Positions 16,249 through 25,241 of a stretch of DNA of 35,245 nt are shown here, one piece after another. A program made the translations under genes and the position numbers. The stretch covers positions 1-35,245 of the forward strand of contig NZ_UPHT01000052.1 of NCBI RefSeq assembly GCF_900566085.1, written 5' to 3'. Source of the stretch: Mycobacterium attenuatum (GTDB taxonomy: Bacteria > Actinomycetota > Actinomycetes > Mycobacteriales > Mycobacteriaceae). Every line of letters begins with the position of its first letter. Within the stretch, counting starts at the first letter, position 1. The notes beneath the pieces are model-generated. The model ran no database searches. It had not been told where the DNA came from and saw nothing but the letters and a program-made list of their open reading frames with translations.

Positions 16249-18030
16249 GTGAGCTACGACGTAATCATTCGCGAGGGACTGTGGTTCGACGGCACCGGTG
16301 CCGCGCCGCAGACGCGGACCCTAGGCATTCGCGACGGGGTAGTGGTCGCGGTGTCCCCGAAGCCGCTCGATGAGACCGGCTGTCCGGAGGTGATCGACGC
16401 AGCGGGGAAGTGGGTGCTCCCCGGCTTCCTCGACGTGCACACCCACTACGACGCCGAGGTGCTGCTCGATCCCGGACTGCGCGAATCGGTGCGCCACGGC
16501 GTCACCACCGTGCTCCTGGGCAATTGTTCGCTGTCGACGGTCTACGCCAACTCCGAGGACGCCGCCGACCTTTTCAGCCGCGTCGAGGCGGTGCCGCGTG
16601 AGTTCGTACACCGCGCGCTGGACACCAACCGGACGTGGTCAACACCGGCCGAATACATCAAGGCCATCGACAGCCTGCCGCTCGGTCCGAATGTAGGTTC
16701 GCTGCTTGGTCATTCGGATCTGCGTGCGGCGGTGTTAGGGCTCGACCGGGCCACCGATGCGGCAGTGCGGCCCAGCCAGGCCGAACTGGAGACGATGGCG
16801 ACGTTGCTCGACGACGCGCTCGAGGCCGGGATGCTGGGGATGTCCGGTATGGATGCCGCGATCGACAAGCTCGACGGCGACCGCTTCCGGTCCCGCGCGC
16901 TGCCGTCGACTTTCGCGACCTGGCGCGAGCGGCGCAAGCTCATCTCGGTGCTGCGCAAACGAGGCCGGATTCTGCAGAGCGCGCCCAACCTCGACAGGCC
17001 GGCAACCGGATTGCTGTTCTTCTTGGCAAGCAGCCGAATCCTACACCGGCGCAAGGGCATTCGGATGAGCATGCTGGTGTCCGCCGACGCCAAGTCGATG
17101 CCGCTGGCCGTGTACACCTTCGGGCTGGGCACCCGTATACTCAACAAACTCCTGGGCTCCAGCGTGCGCTTTCAGCATCTGCCGGTGCCGTTCGAGTTGT
17201 ATTCCGACGGAATCGACCTGCCTGTCTTCGAAGAGTTCGGTGCCGGCACGGCGGCCCTGCATCTGCGAGAGCAATTGGAACGCAACGACTTACTGGCCGA
17301 TGAGTCCTACCGCCGGCGGTTCCGGCGGGAATTCGACCGTATCAAGCTGGGTCCCACGTTGTGGCACCGTGACTTCCACGATGCTGTGATCGTCGAATGC
17401 CCTGATAAATCGTTGATCGGCAAGAGCTTTGGCGAAATCGCCGACGAGCGTGGGCTGCACCCGCTCGACGCCTTCCTCGACGTGCTCGTCGAAAACGGTG
17501 AACGCAACGTGCGCTGGACGACCATCGTCGCCAACCACCGGCCCAAGGAGCTCAACAAGCTCGCCGCCGAACCGAGCGTGCACATGGGCTTCTCCGATGC
17601 TGGCGCGCACCTGCGCAACATGGCCTTCTACAACTTCGGTCTGCGACTGCTCAAACGCGTTTGGGATGCCGAGCGGGCCGGAACGCCGTTCATGCCCATC
17701 CAGCATGCGGTGCATCGTCTGACGGGCGAACTGGCCGAATGGTTCGGCATCGACGGGGGCACCCTGCGCCAGGGCGACCGCGCCGACTTCGTGGTGATCG
17801 ACCCCGCGCACCTCGACGAATCGGTGGACGGCTACCACGAGGAAGAGGTCCCCTTCTACGGCGGGCTGCGGCGCATGGTCAACCGCAACGACGCGACGGT
17901 GGTCGCCACGGGAGTGGGCGGCGACATCGTGTTCCGGGCAGGCCGATTCCGGGACGGCTACGGGCAGACCGTGCGGTCGGGGCACTACCTGCGCGCCGGC
18001 GAACGTCAGGCCGTGAGCGTCGACGCCTGA
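16249..18030 (+). CDS. N-acyl-D-amino-acid deacylase family amidohydrolase (Rv2913c-like)
   Basis: 593 aa, D-aminoacylase branch of the amidohydrolase superfamily, expected to hydrolyse N-acyl-D-amino acids or similar amides in the cytoplasm. The metal site starts with DVHTHYDAE (H64, H66); LLGHSDLR, HRDFHDAVIVE and MGFSDAGAHLRN carry further His and the catalytic Asp. The GTG at 16249 was chosen because GGAGGA lies three bases before it and the protein then begins SYDVIIREGLWFDGTG, as in the M. tuberculosis protein; the frame runs 13 codons further upstream without support. One base separates its stop from the TetR gene, so the pair forms one operon. Confidence 0.92.
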   Translation: MSYDVIIREGLWFDGTGAAPQTRTLGIRDGVVVAVSPKPLDETGCPEVIDAAGKWVLPGFLDVHTHYDAEVLLDPGLRESVRHGVTTVLLGNCSLSTVYANSEDAADLFSRVEAVPREFVHRALDTNRTWSTPAEYIKAIDSLPLGPNVGSLLGHSDLRAAVLGLDRATDAAVRPSQAELETMATLLDDALEAGMLGMSGMDAAIDKLDGDRFRSRALPSTFATWRERRKLISVLRKRGRILQSAPNLDRPATGLLFFLASSRILHRRKGIRMSMLVSADAKSMPLAVYTFGLGTRILNKLLGSSVRFQHLPVPFELYSDGIDLPVFEEFGAGTAALHLREQLERNDLLADESYRRRFRREFDRIKLGPTLWHRDFHDAVIVECPDKSLIGKSFGEIADERGLHPLDAFLDVLVENGERNVRWTTIVANHRPKELNKLAAEPSVHMGFSDAGAHLRNMAFYNFGLRLLKRVWDAERAGTPFMPIQHAVHRLTGELAEWFGIDGGTLRQGDRADFVVIDPAHLDESVDGYHEEEVPFYGGLRRMVNRNDATVVATGVGGDIVFRAGRFRDGYGQTVRSGHYLRAGERQAVSVDA

Positions 18031-18031
18031 C

Positions 18032-18634
18032 ATGGCCCGCACCCAGCAGCAACGTCGCGAAGAAACGGTCGGCCGTCTTCTGCAGGCCAGCATCGACACC
18101 ATCATCGAGGTCGGGTATGCCCGAGCGTCGGCTGCGGTGATCACCAAGCGCGCGGGAGTGTCTGTGGGTGCTCTGTTTCGGCACTTCGAGACGATGGGCG
18201 ACTTCATGGCGGCCACGGCCTACGAGGTGCTGCGGCGTCAGCTGGAAACGTTCACCAAGCGCGTCGCCGAGATACCGGCCGAACAGCCGGCGCTGGAACC
18301 GGCGCTGGCGATATTGCGCGACATCACCGGCGGCCCCACCAACGCCGTGATGTACGAGCTCATGATCGCGGCACGCACCGACGACAAGCTCAAGACCACC
18401 CTGCAGCACGTCCTCGAGCAGTACAGCGCCAAGATCTACGACGCCGCGCGCGCGATGCCCGGAGCCGAGAACTTCCCGGAGGAGACATTTCCGGCCGCGG
18501 TCGCCTTGCTGACCAACGTCTTCGACGGAGCCGCCATCGTCCGGGGGGTGCTGCCGCAACCCGAGATAGAGGAGCAGCGTATTGCGCTGCTGGCCGCGCT
18601 GCTGCGGGCAGCGGCCCCGAATGCCGCCTTATAG
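18032..18634 (+). CDS. TetR family transcriptional regulator (Rv2912c-like)
   Basis: 200 aa. The N-terminal helix-turn-helix runs over about residues 8-58 (RREETVGRLLQASID, then AVITKRAGVSVGALFRHFE), followed by an all-helical ligand-binding domain of typical length. ATG 18032 begins one base after the deacylase stop, so expression is coupled, and the simplest model is that it senses a substrate of that enzyme and represses the operon promoter at 16144-16248. The ligand is unknown. It ends seven bases from the convergent dacB2 gene. Confidence 0.92.
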   Translation: MARTQQQRREETVGRLLQASIDTIIEVGYARASAAVITKRAGVSVGALFRHFETMGDFMAATAYEVLRRQLETFTKRVAEIPAEQPALEPALAILRDITGGPTNAVMYELMIAARTDDKLKTTLQHVLEQYSAKIYDAARAMPGAENFPEETFPAAVALLTNVFDGAAIVRGVLPQPEIEEQRIALLAALLRAAAPNAAL

Positions 18635-18641
18635 CAAGCGA

Positions 18642-19526
18642 TTACAGAGAGCCGATGCTGGCCTGTGGGTTGAGGGCAAAACCCCAGTCGAAGAGGCTGG
18701 CGGCCTGGTCCCAATAGGTCGGTCCCCCAGGTGTGATCACGCCGTACATCATCGCGATCACCAGCCGCCGACCGCCCCGGGCGGCCGCCCCGACGAACGT
18801 CTTACGCGCAGCGTTGGTGAACCCCGTCTTGCCGCCGATGGCGCCGGGATACCGCTGTAACAGTTCGTCCTGGTTGACGATCGGCTGATCGCCGTTGTCG
18901 CCGGGGAACATCGCCGACGGCTCGGCGGTGATATGTGCGAATACCGGGTTGGCCATGGCGGCCCGGAAGATGACGGCCAGATCATGCGCCGTCGAGGCGC
19001 CCGAGCCGCCGGGTCCGTCCAGCCCCGACGGAGTTGCCGCATGGGTGTTGGTCGCGCCCAGGGCCGCGGCCTTGGCGTTCATCTTGTCGACCGCAGCCTC
19101 GGGGCCACCCAGCATGTGGGCCAGCGCGTTGGCGGCGTCGTTGCCCGACACCAGCAGCAGCGCATCCAGCAGCTGACGTGCGGTATAGGTGCGGCCGGCT
19201 TTGATGCCGACGCAGTTGCATTCGACCTGGGTGTCGGCGACGTCGGCGACGACAGTCGAGTTCAGGTCGAGTTCGTCCAGCGCCACCAACGCCAGCAGCA
19301 CCTTGATGGTGCTCGCCGGTGGATGGGCGACGTTTTGGTCGCGTTCGGCCAGCACCTGGCCGCTATCGAGATCGGCCACGATCCAGGTCTGTGCCGGACC
19401 ATCGGGGATCGGCACGGAGCCGACCGGCTGGACGTCGGTGTCGGCCATCGAGATCGGGGCGGTGGCTGTACTGACGGCTGCACCGAACGTGAGCAGCGCG
19501 GCGGCTAGGACCATGAGCTTTCGCAT
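18642..19526 (-). CDS. dacB2: D-alanyl-D-alanine carboxypeptidase DacB2
   Basis: 294 aa, penicillin-binding protein of the S11 family, which trims the terminal D-Ala of peptidoglycan stem peptides outside the membrane. MRKLMVLAAALLTFGAAVSTATA is a signal peptide. The three active-site motifs are complete: S72-T-I-K75, S127-G-N129 and K233-T-G235. ATG 19526 was chosen from the signal peptide; the frame continues far upstream without coding character. There is no membrane anchor at the C-terminus, so it is probably secreted or loosely bound. It is convergent with the TetR gene and divergent from the SnoaL-like gene. Confidence 0.94.
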   Translation of the reverse strand: MRKLMVLAAALLTFGAAVSTATAPISMADTDVQPVGSVPIPDGPAQTWIVADLDSGQVLAERDQNVAHPPASTIKVLLALVALDELDLNSTVVADVADTQVECNCVGIKAGRTYTARQLLDALLLVSGNDAANALAHMLGGPEAAVDKMNAKAAALGATNTHAATPSGLDGPGGSGASTAHDLAVIFRAAMANPVFAHITAEPSAMFPGDNGDQPIVNQDELLQRYPGAIGGKTGFTNAARKTFVGAAARGGRRLVIAMMYGVITPGGPTYWDQAASLFDWGFALNPQASIGSL

Positions 19527-19534
19527 GGGCGCTG

Positions 19535-19540
19535 AGTTTA
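19535..19540 (-). promoter_or_regulatory. Candidate -10 box of dacB2
   Basis: TAAACT on the minus strand, eight bases before the dacB2 ATG. This would give a leaderless or nearly leaderless mRNA; no Shine-Dalgarno sequence is visible between box and start. Confidence 0.4.
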
Positions 19541-19784
19541 GGCGCTCCCGGTGGTGCGCACCGATCATCCCCGTCCACGCATCCGGCGCCCGGTTGCCGA
19601 CATGGAGGTCTGATGAGCGGGGCCTCCGTCGTCGCGTGCGGCCTTGAAGGCGCGGAATTTGCGACCTGACGTTCACCGGTTCCTCGATGGGTTGCCAGCG
19701 GTTGTGCCGCAAGTGGACATTCGCCACGGGGATAGCGATCCCAACTAGCCGCACATTCGGGCGCTGCCGGTGTTGAATCGAACC

Positions 19785-20204
19785 ATGTTGAGCCTGGGCG
19801 AAATCTCGGACCGATTGGAGATCCAGCAGTTGCTGGTGGACTACTCCACCGCGATCGACCAGCGCCAGTTCGACGATCTCGACAAGGTGTTCACCCCTGA
19901 TGCGTACATCGACTACCGGGCGCTGGGCGGCATCGACGGCCGTTATCCCGAGGTGAAGAAGTGGCTGGCCGAAGTGCTGCCGAATTTCCCGGTGTATGCG
20001 CACATGCTTGGCAACTTCTCGGTGCGCATCGTCGGCGATACCGCGTCGTCGCGGGTGATCTGCTTCAACCCTATGGTGCTCGGCGCAGACCAAGAACAGG
20101 TGTTGTTCTGCGGGCTGTGGTACGACGACGAGTTCGTGCGCACCCCGGCCGGCTGGCGGATGACGCGGCGCGTCGAATCGAAGGTCTTCCAGAAGTTGAT
20201 GTGA
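19785..20204 (+). CDS. SnoaL/NTF2-like fold protein (Rv2910c-like)
   Basis: 139 aa. The sequence EISDRLEIQQLLVDYSTAIDQRQFDDLDKVFTPDAYIDY is the usual opening of SnoaL-like proteins with the NTF2 cone fold, a scaffold for small isomerases, dehydratases and binding proteins. The ending GWRMTRRVESKVFQ is also typical. ATG 19785 is the simplest start; an in-frame GTG at 19770 would add five residues. The gene matches Rv2910c in place and sequence. It ends five bases from the convergent ferritin-like gene. The substrate is unknown. Confidence 0.85.
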   Translation: MLSLGEISDRLEIQQLLVDYSTAIDQRQFDDLDKVFTPDAYIDYRALGGIDGRYPEVKKWLAEVLPNFPVYAHMLGNFSVRIVGDTASSRVICFNPMVLGADQEQVLFCGLWYDDEFVRTPAGWRMTRRVESKVFQKLM

Positions 20205-20209
20205 GCCGG

Positions 20210-23200
20210 CTACCGCGGCCGCCGCGGAAACCGCTGGTAGAGAGCGGCTTCCAACTCGGCGCCGTAGGCGGCGAACAGCGCCATCGCGGTGATCGGCTTC
20301 AGGGGTGGGGTACAGCTGAACTGCACGGTCCACGTCAGCGTGTTTGCGTCGCTGCTGGTGGTGCTGGTAGCGAATTTCGCCGTGCATCCGGTGAGGCCAG
20401 GTGGGCCAGTGACCTCATAGGTGTAGCAGCCGTCCTGCTGGTGCAGGAGAGTCTCGCGCAGCGGGGGACAGCCCGAACGGCGGAGCTCTCGGACGTCGTC
20501 CACGACGGTGTACGGGGGACCGGGCGGGCCGTAGCGGGGTCGGGCAAAAGGCCTGCGGAAGTTGCATGCGTAGGTGCTGATGTCGTCGACGGTCGCGGCT
20601 AGTGGCCAGGATCTGGTGACGGTGAGTGGCCCGTCGGGGGCTGAGGTGTCACGCAGAGGGATGAGCAGTTCGCCGTAGGTCAGGTTGGACAGCTGATCGG
20701 TGTCCATGTAGCCCAGGCCGTAGGTCATCATCCAGCGGCCATTGGAGGCGTGGCGATCAGGGTTAGCGACGGCGCCGCCCAGCTTCAGGCCGCACCGTTG
20801 CGCCAGCTTGGTGACCAGCACGTTGTCGGCACTGTCGACTTCGGCGAGCGGGCCGCTGACGGTGTGGCCGTAGTGCAGCAGCAGGCCCAGCCAGTCGACC
20901 GTGGTCCGTCGCGGGTTCACTACCCGGCGTCGGCGCTCCAGCATCGACACCGCACTATCGATCCGCGCTTGGGATCGCCGGCGATTGGTCAGGGTGGCGC
21001 TGATGGCGTCGGCCAGCGCCGCGGCGCGTTCGTCGAGATATCCCGGCGTGGAGTTGATGCCGCGCAGCTCGGTTGGGCTCAGCGTCGCCTGGACCCAGTC
21101 CGGCGCGTTGGTGAGCTGGTCGAAGGCGACGGGTCCCCGCAGCGAGCGGGCGCGCTGCTGAGGATCCATGCGCATCAAGTCCAGTCCGTCGTTGTAGATC
21201 TCGCGACGGAACAGTTCGATCGCCGATTCTCCGCCGTTAGTGCCGATCGTTACCGCCACGATGAACGGGTCGATGGGTTCGCCGTCCTCCCAGACCAGAT
21301 GGTTTTCGCCGACAAGGTGGGGTCGGGTGCCGTTGGCCGCCTCAAGCAGGTCGATATTGAGGCAATGATCCTGTCCGACAAGGTCTTTAGGGTCGCACAC
21401 GAGCACAGGATTGAGCCCCTCGATCGCGAATCTCTTCGACTCCCCGGCCGAGCTTCCCCCGGCGACGGGCATGGTCCGGCTGGATCCCGACGGGTAGTCG
21501 GTCACCATGAGCGCGACCTCGCGCACCTGCACCCCAAGCGGGGGAAGCCGATCTTGTGGCTCTCTGATGATGTTGCCGGTTTTGCCAGCGTTGAAAGGTT
21601 GCATCACCAGCGCGCGGTCCAGGTGGGCAGGCGAGTCGGCGGCGGTGAGCATCATGGTGCCCGAGCAGCCGGCCTCATCGGTGGGCGGTTCCGGATCGGT
21701 GGCGAGTTGTACCAGGCATCGCCCCGAGAAACGCAAACGCAGTACCAGCGATTCGGCGAACAGTGGCGGGGATTGTCCGGTGCTGCCGAGCGGCACTTCC
21801 TCATACTTGTTTGGTTCTCGGCACGGGTAGGTGGTGTCGGCTTCGGTATCGGAGTAGCCGCCGTGCTCGCGGTAGACGATCTGCCGCTCGAACTCATCGA
21901 GGATGGACAGTGCCTGCAGCCGCCGCGCGATGATCCTCTGCTCGGTGGGGTCGGTGGTGAGCTCGTCCACCTTGGCGCGCGCTGCCCTGGCCCATTGAGC
22001 GGTCGCATCGAGGATCTGCAGCGCATAACCATCCATCTTGTCGACGGCGTCTTCCGGAATAGGTTCGTTGCGGAACATGGCATTGAGTTTCACGGTGCCC
22101 GGCGGGCCGGCGGCCAAGGCCTTGTCGTCGGATCGGAAAAGTTCAGAACCGTCGACGGGCAGGAGCGCCAGCAGCTCCAAGAAAGGCCGGACGGCTACCG
22201 ACATCATCGGCCAGCCGGCCAGGACTTCGATGCCGATGCGACGCCGGGGGTCGCTCTGGGTCGATCGGGGATCGTAGTAGCGGCTCAACCAGGTCCGCAG
22301 CACGAGGTAGCAGGCGTTGAAATGGGCGGTCGCCTCTACCGTGAACCGTTTCAGAACACGGCTGGAACCGGAGATGGGGTCGCGCGTGGGCGTGAAGTCC
22401 TCCCCGCACCTGTCTGCGAGCCGTTGTTCGGCGTCGAACTGCGCTCGGATCATTGCGAACCGGTACAGATGGCAGTTGCGGACGCGGAGGACGCGTTGGA
22501 GCCAGTCCGGCGTCTCGCCGTCGCCGTTGATGCCGCCGGAGAAACCTTGATCTGCCCGCACAGCACCCAGCAGTGCGGGCACCCCTAGCTCTTTGACCTT
22601 CGCGAGGATCTCTTCGGCCGCTTCGATGAAATCGGTCATCCCTTCGCCTTCGTCGACGATCTGGCCGATGATGCTGTCGACGCTTTTGAAGTTGGCTAAC
22701 GGGTCGCCGACGTTGCGCTGCTCCTGGCGTTCAAAGTTCTTGTCGCGCTGGATCGGGCCGATCGGCAGCATCCGCTCGCCGGTATTGGCCAGCTCATCGT
22801 TGAGATCACGGTTGTCGTTGACCACCTGGCCCATCACGAACGCGTCGCGATAGCGCGGAAGGATCTGCTGCTTGTAGAGGTCGGCAATGGATTGGAAGCG
22901 GATTCGCTCGAAGTCGAAAGCGGGGAGGCGGACCCATCTAGCCATGGAGCGCTTCGGGCGAGGAACCTTCGTGCCGGGTAGCAGGTCGCGAAGGATGCGA
23001 AGCAGCTTGCCGCGCAACTCGTTGCGCTGTCCATCGCCGACGTTGACCAGCGACTCTTCGAGGCGGTACTGGACCTCGAAATCGTGCAGCTGGTTGAACA
23101 ACTTCGTCATCGCTGGCCCGAACGGGTCGGCATTTTGCAAAGCGTCGGTCGACTCGTAGACGACGAACCGCTTTATCGTGTCCGGGGTCAGCCGGTCGAC

Positions 23201-23629
23201 GGGTACCTCGGTGCCATGCTCGGGCTTGTGCGACCCAATCTGGCTGCTCCAGCCGTCAAAGCGCCAGTGGCCGCCCGCGGAGCGCTCCGGCAAGGTGAAA
23301 TCCGCGGGCTCACCCAATGCTCGTAGCAGGCACTGCACGTAGTGCAGATGCATCATCTCTTCGTGAGTGATGCTGAGAATAGACAACTTCCAGTCCCTGA
23401 CCCGCTCGAACTGGATCGCCCGGCGCCGGTTGGGCGACCCGTCGCTGAGGGCGGCGAACTCCTGGGGCAGCGTCTTGAGCGAGCACGCCGCGTAAAGATA
23501 GGCATTCAGCAGGCAGTGCTCAATGCGTGCGGCTTCTTGCAGCAACCGCACCAGCGTCTTCTTCTGGGCGGCTGCCTCGTCCAGCAATTCGGCGAGCTGG
23601 GGTCGCTTGGGTGAGTCACCTCGGGTCAT
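20210..23629 (-). CDS. Large protein with N-terminal ferritin-like (VioB/RebD-type) domain
   Basis: 1139 aa. Residues about 25-110 resemble the ferritin-like domain found in VioB and RebD, the iminophenylpyruvate-dimer and chromopyrrolate synthases: ARIEHCLLNAYLYAA, then SITHEEMMHLHYVQCLLRALG, with E37, E90/E91 and H94 as candidate metal ligands. A long middle part and a Cys-containing C-terminal part (CYTYEVTGPPGLTGC, WTVQFSC) carry no motif I recognise. ATG 23629 follows a GGGGGGAT ribosome binding site; upstream frame to 23896 would run into the rpsP leader. I know of no counterpart at this place in M. tuberculosis, so it is probably an insertion between Rv2910c and rpsP homologues. No partner tryptophan-oxidase genes lie nearby, so the violacein-type reaction cannot be assumed. 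Confidence 0.75.
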   Translation of the reverse strand: MTRGDSPKRPQLAELLDEAAAQKKTLVRLLQEAARIEHCLLNAYLYAACSLKTLPQEFAALSDGSPNRRRAIQFERVRDWKLSILSITHEEMMHLHYVQCLLRALGEPADFTLPERSAGGHWRFDGWSSQIGSHKPEHGTEVPVDRLTPDTIKRFVVYESTDALQNADPFGPAMTKLFNQLHDFEVQYRLEESLVNVGDGQRNELRGKLLRILRDLLPGTKVPRPKRSMARWVRLPAFDFERIRFQSIADLYKQQILPRYRDAFVMGQVVNDNRDLNDELANTGERMLPIGPIQRDKNFERQEQRNVGDPLANFKSVDSIIGQIVDEGEGMTDFIEAAEEILAKVKELGVPALLGAVRADQGFSGGINGDGETPDWLQRVLRVRNCHLYRFAMIRAQFDAEQRLADRCGEDFTPTRDPISGSSRVLKRFTVEATAHFNACYLVLRTWLSRYYDPRSTQSDPRRRIGIEVLAGWPMMSVAVRPFLELLALLPVDGSELFRSDDKALAAGPPGTVKLNAMFRNEPIPEDAVDKMDGYALQILDATAQWARAARAKVDELTTDPTEQRIIARRLQALSILDEFERQIVYREHGGYSDTEADTTYPCREPNKYEEVPLGSTGQSPPLFAESLVLRLRFSGRCLVQLATDPEPPTDEAGCSGTMMLTAADSPAHLDRALVMQPFNAGKTGNIIREPQDRLPPLGVQVREVALMVTDYPSGSSRTMPVAGGSSAGESKRFAIEGLNPVLVCDPKDLVGQDHCLNIDLLEAANGTRPHLVGENHLVWEDGEPIDPFIVAVTIGTNGGESAIELFRREIYNDGLDLMRMDPQQRARSLRGPVAFDQLTNAPDWVQATLSPTELRGINSTPGYLDERAAALADAISATLTNRRRSQARIDSAVSMLERRRRVVNPRRTTVDWLGLLLHYGHTVSGPLAEVDSADNVLVTKLAQRCGLKLGGAVANPDRHASNGRWMMTYGLGYMDTDQLSNLTYGELLIPLRDTSAPDGPLTVTRSWPLAATVDDISTYACNFRRPFARPRYGPPGPPYTVVDDVRELRRSGCPPLRETLLHQQDGCYTYEVTGPPGLTGCTAKFATSTTSSDANTLTWTVQFSCTPPLKPITAMALFAAYGAELEAALYQRFPRRPR
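20213..20227. terminator. Hairpin between convergent genes
   Basis: CCGCGG-CCG-CCGCGG, a perfect six-base stem with a three-base loop, lies nine bases after the SnoaL-like stop and inside the last codons of the ferritin-like gene. It could act as a terminator for the plus-strand transcript; no T-tract follows. Confidence 0.4.
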
Positions 23630-23699
23630 GCTTATCCCCCCATCTGGCCCCGTCTGGCCCAGCATAGGTGCGGTGTCGCCACGCGAGCGGGGTTTGATG

Positions 23700-23744
23700 G
23701 TGGCGACCCGCGGCGCGCGGCTTCGCCGCGCTTGCGATCGCCAC
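23700..23744. repeat. Dispersed hairpin element upstream of rpsP
   Basis: Outer stem GTGGCGA/TCGCCAC and inner stem GCGCGGC-TTC-GCCGCGC, preceded by TTTGATG. The layout (TGATG, long outer stem, G+C-rich inner stem with a three-base loop) matches the 56-bp units before ffh, though the stem sequences differ by compensating changes. It lies between the divergent ferritin-like gene and rpsP. Confidence 0.7.
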
Positions 23745-23767
23745 GGATTTCTGCCCAAGACCCGGGT

Positions 23768-23778
23768 TCTGGCACAAT
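23768..23778 (+). promoter_or_regulatory. TCTGGCACAAT element upstream of rpsP
   Basis: The same 11-mer occurs at 27179-27189 upstream of rplS. The last base lies 139 bases before the rpsP ATG, against 141 for rplS. CACAAT could serve as a -10 box, giving a leader of about 130 bases, but no good -35 is visible. Confidence 0.4.
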
Positions 23779-23916
23779 GGGCGGCTGTCCGCCGCGCGAC
23801 CCACCTCTGTAGAAGTGCTTGCTGGGCGGTCAGACACGCGAGGCAAAACCGGACCCCGGCATCCCGCCCGGGTCGCTGAATTGCAGCGTGACACACATAG
23901 GAGAAGTCGCTTAACC

Positions 23917-24408
23917 ATGGCTGTGAAGATCAAGCTCACCCGGCTCGGCAAGATCCGTAATCCGCAGTACCGCGTTGCCGTCGCCGATGCCCGCACCCGC
24001 CGCGACGGCCGCTCGATCGAGGTCATCGGCCGGTACCACCCTAAGGAAGAGCCAAGCCTGATCGAGATCGACTCTGAGCGCGCCCAATACTGGCTCTCCG
24101 TTGGCGCGCAGCCCACCGAGCCGGTTCTCAAGCTGCTGAAGATCACCGGTGACTGGCAGAAGTTCAAGGGCCTGCCTGGTGCGGAGGGCCGGTTGAAGGT
24201 CGCCCCGCCCAAGCCCAGCAAGCTTGAGTTGTTCAACGCAGCGCTGGCTGCCGCCGAGGGTGGCCCGACCACCGAGGCCGCCAAGCCGAAGAAGAAGTCG
24301 CCGCCCAAGAAGGCCGCCAAAGGTGCCGACGCCGCCTCCGAAGCGAGCACCGAGAAGGCGGCCGTTCCAGCCGAGGGTCGCGAACAGTCCGAGCCGACCG
24401 AAAGCTGA
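23917..24408 (+). CDS. rpsP: 30S ribosomal protein bS16
   Basis: 163 aa. The first 80 or so residues are the conserved bS16 body ([46 protein letters not shown]). The Ala/Lys/Glu-rich tail is the long extension seen in mycobacteria. ATG 23917 is set by the conserved N-terminus, with TAGGAGAA about a dozen bases upstream as a somewhat distant ribosome binding site. It heads the rpsP-KH-rimM-trmD operon, in which ribosome assembly and tRNA modification genes are cotranscribed. Confidence 0.97.
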   Translation: MAVKIKLTRLGKIRNPQYRVAVADARTRRDGRSIEVIGRYHPKEEPSLIEIDSERAQYWLSVGAQPTEPVLKLLKITGDWQKFKGLPGAEGRLKVAPPKPSKLELFNAALAAAEGGPTTEAAKPKKKSPPKKAAKGADAASEASTEKAAVPAEGREQSEPTES

Positions 24409-24416
24409 CCGGCCCC

Positions 24417-24659
24417 ATGAGCACGGTGGTAGTCGACGCTGTCGAGCACCTGGTCCGCGGGATCGTGGATAACCCCGATGATGTGCGGGTGGACATGGTC
24501 ACCAGCCGCCGTGGACGCACGGTGGAAGTTCACGTGCATCCCGACGACCTGGGCAAAGTGATCGGTCGCGGGGGACGAACCGCGACCGCGTTGCGCACCC
24601 TGGTCGCCGGTATTGGTGGCCGGGGCATCCGCGTCGACGTGGTGGACACCGACCAATAG
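24417..24659 (+). CDS. KH-domain RNA-binding protein (KhpA type, Rv2908c-like)
   Basis: 80 aa, a single KH domain. The RNA-binding loop is [15 protein letters not shown] in the centre; the flanking strands [23 protein letters not shown] and IRVDVVDTD complete the fold. It starts eight bases after rpsP and ends 25 bases before rimM. KhpA proteins bind many RNAs and often pair with a KhpB/Jag protein; the position between rpsP and rimM is conserved in actinobacteria. Confidence 0.93.
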   Translation: MSTVVVDAVEHLVRGIVDNPDDVRVDMVTSRRGRTVEVHVHPDDLGKVIGRGGRTATALRTLVAGIGGRGIRVDVVDTDQ

Positions 24660-24684
24660 CCGAGCCCATGCTCGTGGAGCACCC

Positions 24685-25215
24685 ATGGAGCTGGTAGTCG
24701 GGCGCGTGGTCAAGGCGCACGGCATCGCCGGAGAAGTCGTCGTCGAAATCCGCACCGACGATCCGGACACTCGGTTTATGCCGGGAACAACGTTGCGCGC
24801 CAAGCATTCTCGTGATGGCTGGGAACGCAGTTACGTCGTCGAAGGCGCGCGCGACCATGGCGCGCGGCTGCTGGTGCGACTGGTCGGAATAACCGACCGT
24901 GCGGCCGCCGACGCGTTGCGCGGCAGCGTGTTCGTCATCGACTCCGACGATCTGCCGCCCATCGACGAGGACGACACCTACTACGACCACCAGCTGGAAG
25001 GTCTGCGGGTCCGCACGACGACCGGCCGAGACGTCGGGGTCGTCGGCGAGGTGCTGCATACCGCTGCGGGCGAGCTGTTGGCGGTCCGCCCGGAGGCCGG
25101 CAGCCCAGCGGGCGAGGTGTTGGTGCCGTTCGTGCGAGCCATCGTCACTTCCGTGTCGCTGCAGGACGGCATCCTAGAGATCGATCCGCCCGATGGTTTG
25201 CTGGATCTGAGCTAG
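24685..25215 (+). CDS. rimM: Ribosome maturation factor RimM
   Basis: 176 aa. RimM helps assemble the head of the 30S subunit and contacts uS19. The N-terminal RimM domain begins [21 protein letters not shown]; the C-terminal PRC-barrel domain includes [12 protein letters not shown] and [11 protein letters not shown] 24685 gives the family length and conserved start; a longer frame runs back into the KH gene. It lies between the KH gene and trmD in the conserved ribosome-biogenesis operon. Confidence 0.96.
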   Translation: MELVVGRVVKAHGIAGEVVVEIRTDDPDTRFMPGTTLRAKHSRDGWERSYVVEGARDHGARLLVRLVGITDRAAADALRGSVFVIDSDDLPPIDEDDTYYDHQLEGLRVRTTTGRDVGVVGEVLHTAAGELLAVRPEAGSPAGEVLVPFVRAIVTSVSLQDGILEIDPPDGLLDLS

Positions 25216-25241
25216 CGGAGGGGCCGCAACCGGAAATCGAC

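Noticed and set aside
20750..22588. Plus-strand open frame of 612 codons inside the ferritin-like gene
   Set aside because: A shadow frame in high-G+C DNA; the minus-strand protein has conserved motifs and a strong ribosome binding site, the plus-strand one has neither.
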